Below are positions 6,970 through 11,441 of a stretch of 11,441 bases of DNA, piece by piece. Positions within the stretch are counted from its first letter, which is position 1; each line of letters begins with the position of its first letter. The stretch lies in contig CAZVIJ010000052.1 of the NCBI GenBank assembly GCA_964626735.1, positions 1 to 11,441 of the forward strand. Reading direction: 5' to 3'. Source of the DNA: CAZVIJ01 sp964626735. GTDB taxonomy: Bacteria; Patescibacteriota; Dojkabacteria; JAOAGR01. The notes under the pieces were generated by a model. That model made no database searches and was not told where the DNA came from. It saw only the letters and a program-made list of their open reading frames with translations. The translations under genes and the position numbers were made by a program.

Positions 6970-6975
6970 TATAAT
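6970..6975 (+). promoter_or_regulatory. -10 box immediately before tsaC-tsaE
   Basis: A perfect TATAAT ends 6 nt before the GTG start at 6982, so transcription would begin at about the first base of the start codon. The -35 position (around 6947-6952) is weak. With no Shine-Dalgarno before the GTG, this fits a leaderless mRNA. Read-through from the sigma operon, 32 nt upstream, is also possible. Confidence 0.45.
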
Positions 6976-6981
6976 TCGTTT

Positions 6982-8061
6982 GTGCGTATTGTACCACTCA
7001 AAAAAGTAACCAATAAGGAAATTATAGAAGTCCTCGAACGAGGAGGACTTATCATTTACCCTTCTGACACCTGTTATGGCGTGGGTTGCGATCCCACGAA
7101 TCCGAAAGCGGTTGAGCGTCTGCTTGCGTACAAATCGAGACGCGAGGGTAAAGCGATTTCTATCGCGGTAGACAGCTTGGCTATGGCCGAGAAGTATGTC
7201 TATATCAATGAAACAGCGCTTCAAACGTATAACCGGTTTTTGCCGGGACCGTTTACGATCGTATCAAAGTCTGCAGGTAACGTTGCACCCGGCATTGCCG
7301 CAGAAAACGACACGATCGGCATTAGGATTCCCGATAGTCTGTGGTTCATCGAGCTCGTTACCGAGTTTGGACGTCCGATAACGGCGACTTCGGCAAACCA
7401 GTCGTACCAGAAGGTTCCCTACACCGTTAATGATGTACTGGACACCATATCCGAAAAGCATGCTGCCCTTATCGATCTTGTTATCGATGGCGGCGAGCTT
7501 GAACATAACCCTCCTTCGACCGTTATCGACACGACGATGGGAGAGCTGCAAGTGTTGAGGAAGGGACAGTTTATTCCCGAAAATGCGAAAGTGCAAGAGT
7601 TTGTTTCGGAATCCGAAGAAGAAACCATCCGGTTCGGTTCAGAACTCATGGAAAAATTCGCGGTAAACTTGGAATACCGTCCACTTATCTTTGCCCTACA
7701 GGGCGACTTAGGAGCAGGCAAGACGCAGTTTACCAAGGGAGTGGCAGCGTCCCTCGGGGTAAAAGGCACGGTTCAGTCCCCAACGTTCATTCTTTCCCGC
7801 GAATATCCTTCTCAAAAGCACGGCAACATGCTTTACCATATCGATACGTGGAGGATGGAGCGTGAAGAGGACCTCGATGAGATCGGCTTCACGGCGATGC
7901 TAGAGAAAAAGGGAACGTTCGCAAACGTAATCGTTATCGAATGGGCCGATAAGTTCATGGAAAAGTTACGGGCAATTCCTGCCAACCATAAGATCGTATG
8001 GATAGAAATTCGTGCCGACGAAGCCGAGCCGAATCGCCGCTTCCTGAAGTACTCGGAATAG
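6982..8061 (+). CDS. TsaC-TsaE fusion, tRNA t6A37 synthesis protein
   Basis: This is a 359-residue bifunctional protein of the t6A pathway for ANN-decoding tRNAs. Residues 1-195 are a TsaC/YrdC/Sua5 domain, which makes threonylcarbamoyl-AMP from threonine, bicarbonate and ATP. Its features include IYPSDTCYGVGCD at 25-37, YKSR at 50-53, PGPFT at 88-92, IRIPD at 114-118, SAN at 137-139 and STVID at 179-183. Residues about 208-350 are TsaE, the ATPase that drives the TsaB-TsaD transferase cycle, with Walker A GDLGAGKT at 241-248, SPTF at 266-269, YHIDTWR near 285-291 and IEW at 319-321. In most bacteria these are separate genes. The usual KRP.KP near the first motif reads KSRREGKA, so a conserved proline is replaced. 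The GTG start is chosen because the frame begins right after a TATAAT and matches the TsaC N-terminus. The gene meets the minus-strand operon stop to stop. Confidence 0.95.
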   Translation: MRIVPLKKVTNKEIIEVLERGGLIIYPSDTCYGVGCDPTNPKAVERLLAYKSRREGKAISIAVDSLAMAEKYVYINETALQTYNRFLPGPFTIVSKSAGNVAPGIAAENDTIGIRIPDSLWFIELVTEFGRPITATSANQSYQKVPYTVNDVLDTISEKHAALIDLVIDGGELEHNPPSTVIDTTMGELQVLRKGQFIPENAKVQEFVSESEEETIRFGSELMEKFAVNLEYRPLIFALQGDLGAGKTQFTKGVAASLGVKGTVQSPTFILSREYPSQKHGNMLYHIDTWRMEREEDLDEIGFTAMLEKKGTFANVIVIEWADKFMEKLRAIPANHKIVWIEIRADEAEPNRRFLKYSE

Positions 8062-8388
8062 CTACATGCTTTGGATTAGCATGAGGTACGTCTCTACGAA
8101 TCCTTGCGAGAGATCGACGATCTTATCCTCGATGTTTTCAATGTTCTTTACCAGAAATGCGTTATGTCTCCTTCTATCTAAGGGATACTCCACGAGAAGA
8201 CTGTCGAAGTCACGTTTGAGGTCAGGTTCGAGCTGCCTGGAGAGTTCAGTGAGAAGGTAAAGTTCGTATTGGGCAGAGAGCTTAACGCGATAACCTTCCA
8301 GATCCCTCGAGAATAGCGGATTTTTCTCGACGAGCGCATCCAGGAGCGGCTGGATTATTATAGAGTGTACGTCGTTTGTTTCGTTCAT
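8062..8388 (-). CDS. Small helical hypothetical protein, 108 residues
   Basis: The protein is acidic, leucine-rich and all-helical in appearance, with no membrane segment, signal peptide or cysteine. A middle part (LYLLTELSRQLEPDLKRDF, about 44-62) and an end of the form FLVKNIENIEDKIVDL resemble, by eye, the short helical DUF5663-type proteins of candidate-phyla bacteria. That is weak and unchecked. It is the last gene of the minus-strand operon: its ATG overlaps the stop of the 91-residue gene as TAATG. Its TAG stop abuts the fusion gene's TAG, forming the palindrome TAGCTA. It is probably a cytoplasmic protein made in step with its upstream neighbour. Confidence 0.75.
   Translation of the reverse strand: MNETNDVHSIIIQPLLDALVEKNPLFSRDLEGYRVKLSAQYELYLLTELSRQLEPDLKRDFDSLLVEYPLDRRRHNAFLVKNIENIEDKIVDLSQGFVETYLMLIQSM
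8065..8083. other. Hairpin at the convergent gene junction
   Basis: CATGCT (8065-8070) and AGCATG (8078-8083) form a perfect 6-bp stem with a 7-nt loop, inside the last codons of the 108-residue gene and just past the tsaC-tsaE stop. Neither strand has a T-run after it, so it is not a standard intrinsic terminator. It might still protect mRNA ends or slow polymerase at the convergent junction. Confidence 0.3.
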
Positions 8389-8663
8389 TATTTGCTGTCT
8401 TGTACCTTAAGTTCTTCGAGTATTTCGCGAAGGAGAGATTCCTTGTTTTTTTCGTAGAACGATTCGTAACCGTTTTGGAACTCGACCAGTTCCTCATTTG
8501 ACATGTTTTTTAGCGATTCGGTGTAGGTTTCGTAGGTAAGCCCGAGTAGCGTTAGGTAGTTATTGAAGGCAAGCAGGCTCAAGTCGTGTTGTATTCTTTT
8601 CTTAATGAGCGGGTTAAAGGGGATTGTAATGTCCGCGTCTTCTGTTTGGTTCGTGTCGTTCAT
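8388..8663 (-). CDS. Small helical hypothetical protein, 91 residues
   Basis: I recognise no family. Residues 1-12 are polar and acidic (MNDTNQTEDADI). The remainder looks helical, with heptad-like leucines and charged residues, ending ESLLREILEELKVQDSK. No membrane segment, signal or cysteine is present. It lies 15 nt after the stop of the large surface protein and overlaps the 108-residue gene by one base, so the three form an operon. No Shine-Dalgarno precedes the ATG. The N-terminal MNDTNQT resembles the MNETNDV start of its neighbour, which could reflect a related pair, but the remaining sequences do not align clearly. Confidence 0.72.
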   Translation of the reverse strand: MNDTNQTEDADITIPFNPLIKKRIQHDLSLLAFNNYLTLLGLTYETYTESLKNMSNEELVEFQNGYESFYEKNKESLLREILEELKVQDSK

Positions 8664-8678
8664 AGTCGTTTCGGGTTA

Positions 8679-11441
8679 TCACGCTGTCGCAACTGCAGAC
8701 CCCGGCTGGGGGGCAATAAATCTCCGTCTTGCTCTCGGTGCCGCTGGGGGTTGAGGTGCGCCATATCTGCTTTGAGCAGCTGCAAATGCTGCTTGTACTT
8801 TTCGAATCATATCCGGGCTGACCCCTTGAAGATACGCCAAGTTAGTATCGACTATGTTGCCGACTCCCGCTTGACGAGCCATGGCGTTCATGAATTCAGG
8901 CGTCTGTACTGCCTGCGCATTTGTCGCAGCGTCTGCGAAGTATTGCGATACTATCCGTTCATCGGCCTGTCTTTCTTGTTCCGTATACTGGTTCTGCGGT
9001 ACATACGTATTCGCATTCGGCTGTAGCCTGGTCGTATTCGTACCTACTGCAGGTGGCTGAGCCGATTGGTCTGCAACGGGAGTTGCGGGTGCCGTATTTG
9101 CCGATACTGGGGAATTGTTCTGTACAGGTGCGGTTACCGGAGCGCTTAATTGTACCGGCGGACGGGGAGGCTGTTGCCTTTGGGCATCGTCGAGCCTTCG
9201 TGCAACTTCCCTATTCTGGATGAATCTGGTTTTAAGGCCAAGTGCGTCAAGTACGTTCAATGCCTGGTCAGGCAAAGAAGTAATATGGGTTTGGTCGTTT
9301 GCAGTCAGTGGCCTCAGATCTTCCGCAGTTATCTGGGTCGGATCCATAAGGGCAAGTCTTGTTGCCCGGTACAGGAGTACCGAACCTAATTGGGTCGGTT
9401 GTCCGTTCGATTGGTCGATAAACTTTGGATTCTGCGCAAAAGAAGGCACCTTCATCGCCTCTTCAAGAATTTTTTCGAAAACGTATGTCGGTTCCGGCAA
9501 TCCAGGCTGTATGCCCCATGCATTTCCGGCAACTGTAAGCGGGGGTTGGACCGTACTGGTTGCGGTTGTTTGGTTTCCTGCGGGTGTAGCAGGTGCAATC
9601 GGTGCACCAGCCGTTGCACCAGGCGTATTTCCGGTTGCCGCGATTGGCGATGCTGCTGGAGCGGGGGCGAGTCTGCCATAATCGAGCCCGTTTCCGTTTT
9701 GTACGCGCGGGTGTGTACTGGATGGAGGTGTTGGTGCGATCATTCGAGGTACTCGCGGTAGCGGCTGGCGGTTCGAAGGCTCGCCGACCTCAGATTCCAT
9801 AGTAGGCTGGAACCACAAGCCGTACATCGAACGCAGCTGAGCGTCGAACGTGTAGTCGTATTCATATCCATACTGAGGCTTGTTTACTTCGAGCGCCGTC
9901 AATTCCGGCTTGTCGATGAGCTTCGGAACGACTGCGAAATGCTCGGGATTCGGAAGGGTCTTTTCGAGCGTAACGGACGTGAGCGTGGCAATCGGCTGGT
10001 CAGGGTTATCGATAGCGCTGCCTCCCGCATACGTATACCCATACCGGTCGATCGTGCTACCTGCCGGAATTTGATCTGCGTCAAGCGTTATCTTATGGGA
10101 GGTCGGGTCGAATTGGATTCCCGAGATATCCATACCCTTGTTCGAAACACCGATATCGACGTACTTCCCATCTGCACCCTTGATGCCCATGAACATCTGG
10201 AGATTCGTATTGAGGTCAGCCTTGCCGCCTGAAGCGTCGATAGCGTTTTTCATCGGCCAATAGGTGCTTTCGTCAGCCATCCCTTTATGCCAAACCCCGC
10301 CGTTGTTGAACATCTCGATCAAGTCTTTGCTGGGGGTTATCTCGACGACATCTCCCTTATGTAGTGGTGGTATCACGCCATTCGTTACCGTGGTAATATC
10401 CCCGTTGCTGTGGATTACACGGGCTTCGATGCCCCAATTCCATGCGCGGTTATGTCCGTCCCAATTTTCGGAACCGAGCCTTAACCATTTATTGTCATCG
10501 CCATTGTACGATTCACCGGGCTTGAGTATGTCGAGACCTTGTTCGTGAAGCTCTCTCGAATGCACCGGGAGCTTGTCGAGCGGTGCGACAATTGCTTGGG
10601 ATGGCGAACCTGGAAGCGTTTCAGTCCTAACGTCAAGCTTAATGAGATGTCGTCCGTAAAAGTCCTTAAGCTTGCCGTCATGCCAATTTATTGAACCGTC
10701 TGCATTTGCCTGTACGGTAGCTCGATCCCCGACATGTAATCCGGGAGCCGCCGTATCCGGATCTTTATATTCGAAGATGTACTGGTTGCCAACGTGGCGG
10801 ACAGTGGTTCCCGCGGGTACATCAACCGTTTGTCCATCTACGGTAGCTTGCCCGATTTGTCCGTGTTCGGTAATGGTTCCCGTTTCTACGCGTCTGCCCG
10901 ACCCCGGTACTTGAATATTGTTATGCCATTCGGATGCGTTAATGCTTCTCCATGCGACAATCGCTTCGGATACGAAGAACCCGATCGCTCCGGCGACTGC
11001 AGCGTCCCGCAAAGTTTCCCGCTCCTGTACTGCTCGAAAAGCATCATCGAGCGCCTTCAAGCCGTACGTTTGGTTGTTAATGATGTCGTTTATCCGATTA
11101 GCCAAGTGGGAGGCTTTTACCCTGCCGGTAACTCCATCACCGATAAGCTGCGCTATATCGAAATCAATTCCGAATGTATCTAGGCCTCCCTCGCCTACCC
11201 CGAATAAGAAATTCCGATCCTTGTATTTCGGGTCGGTCGAGTTATTCATCATATCGCGCGCGATATAGTTCGCGACGACATCGACCAGGTCGTTATATCG
11301 AGCCGTATCGGTTGGAGCCTGATTGTACGCGAGTACCGCACCACGCAACTGGGTTGCGATTTGGGATACTTCCCCGCCCGCATACAAAGCAAAGAACTCG
11401 TCCGACTGGCGAGAACGTTGGCCGGCCGAACGTAACCATGT
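8679..11441 (-). CDS. Large hypothetical surface/membrane protein, 5'-partial
   Basis: The frame is open from the right edge to a TGA at 8679 (920 codons), so the true start lies outside; the TTG at 11385-11387 is only an internal codon that could initiate. Residue numbers here count from the edge. Residues 1-144 look helical. A hydrophobic segment at about 145-164 (AAVAGAIGFFVSEAIVAW) is probably transmembrane. A long beta-rich region follows, about 175-535, with repeated PAG(T/S)T turns (PAGTTV near 209 and PAGSTI near 459). Residues about 560-640 are a P/A/T/G-rich linker. A helical region spans about 645-755. A second P/Q/A/T-rich linker spans about 757-815. A short helical region then leads to a P- and R-rich tail. 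This is the layout of an anchored, envelope-exposed, multi-domain protein. No sortase, peptidase or Ig motif is recognisable. It leads an operon with two small helical proteins. Confidence 0.85.
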   Translation of the reverse strand, partial: TWLRSAGQRSRQSDEFFALYAGGEVSQIATQLRGAVLAYNQAPTDTARYNDLVDVVANYIARDMMNNSTDPKYKDRNFLFGVGEGGLDTFGIDFDIAQLIGDGVTGRVKASHLANRINDIINNQTYGLKALDDAFRAVQERETLRDAAVAGAIGFFVSEAIVAWRSINASEWHNNIQVPGSGRRVETGTITEHGQIGQATVDGQTVDVPAGTTVRHVGNQYIFEYKDPDTAAPGLHVGDRATVQANADGSINWHDGKLKDFYGRHLIKLDVRTETLPGSPSQAIVAPLDKLPVHSRELHEQGLDILKPGESYNGDDNKWLRLGSENWDGHNRAWNWGIEARVIHSNGDITTVTNGVIPPLHKGDVVEITPSKDLIEMFNNGGVWHKGMADESTYWPMKNAIDASGGKADLNTNLQMFMGIKGADGKYVDIGVSNKGMDISGIQFDPTSHKITLDADQIPAGSTIDRYGYTYAGGSAIDNPDQPIATLTSVTLEKTLPNPEHFAVVPKLIDKPELTALEVNKPQYGYEYDYTFDAQLRSMYGLWFQPTMESEVGEPSNRQPLPRVPRMIAPTPPSSTHPRVQNGNGLDYGRLAPAPAASPIAATGNTPGATAGAPIAPATPAGNQTTATSTVQPPLTVAGNAWGIQPGLPEPTYVFEKILEEAMKVPSFAQNPKFIDQSNGQPTQLGSVLLYRATRLALMDPTQITAEDLRPLTANDQTHITSLPDQALNVLDALGLKTRFIQNREVARRLDDAQRQQPPRPPVQLSAPVTAPVQNNSPVSANTAPATPVADQSAQPPAVGTNTTRLQPNANTYVPQNQYTEQERQADERIVSQYFADAATNAQAVQTPEFMNAMARQAGVGNIVDTNLAYLQGVSPDMIRKVQAAFAAAQSRYGAPQPPAAPRARRRFIAPQPGSAVATA

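Noticed and set aside
9540..9680. Degenerate GCACCAG-type repeats in the linker-coding region
   Set aside because: They follow from Ala/Pro/Thr-rich codon composition; units are irregular and there is no spacer structure, so this is neither a CRISPR array nor a tandem-repeat element.
9115..9681. Plus-strand 188-codon frame opposite the large surface protein
   Set aside because: Its length comes from the low-complexity P/A/T-rich codons of the opposite strand; its composition (W, G, V, S runs) is that of a shadow.

Overview
The window is ordinary-code bacterial DNA. TAA, TAG and TGA are all used as stops, and no tRNA, rRNA, CRISPR array or insertion sequence is visible. Three things suggest a candidate-phyla-radiation (Patescibacteria) type genome: a single polypeptide carrying both TsaC and TsaE, very large proteins of no recognisable family, and a general lack of well-placed Shine-Dalgarno sequences. 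No marker gene in the window settles the lineage.

Layout, left to right. On the minus strand, a UvrD/PcrA helicase gene (510-2819) is followed after 17 nt by a second open frame that runs off the left edge (1-492). A 179-bp divergent intergenic region (2820-2998) then separates the helicase from a plus-strand gene for an 811-residue protein of unknown function (2999-5434). Next comes a leader region with a good sigma-70-type promoter and two small hairpins (about 5459-5575). It precedes a compact three-gene unit whose frames overlap: an ECF-like sigma factor (5621-6199), a single-pass membrane protein (6171-6572) and a second single-pass or signal-anchored protein (6569-6949). A TATAAT box lies directly before the GTG start of the TsaC-TsaE fusion gene (6982-8061).

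From the right edge, a minus-strand operon reads towards the middle. It encodes a large 5'-partial membrane/surface protein with proline-, alanine- and threonine-rich linkers (8679-11441), a 91-residue helical protein (8388-8663) and a 108-residue helical protein (8062-8388). The last of these abuts the fusion gene stop to stop.

How the genes may work together. PcrA is housekeeping DNA repair and replication. TsaC-TsaE supplies two steps of tRNA t6A37 synthesis on one chain. The sigma unit looks like a signal-responsive regulator in which one or both membrane proteins could act as an anti-sigma factor or sensor. That is inferred from gene order, overlap and topology, not from a recognised anti-sigma domain. 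The 811-residue protein and the right-hand operon are probably envelope-associated and lineage-specific. They and the sigma unit are the parts most likely to hold undescribed biology.
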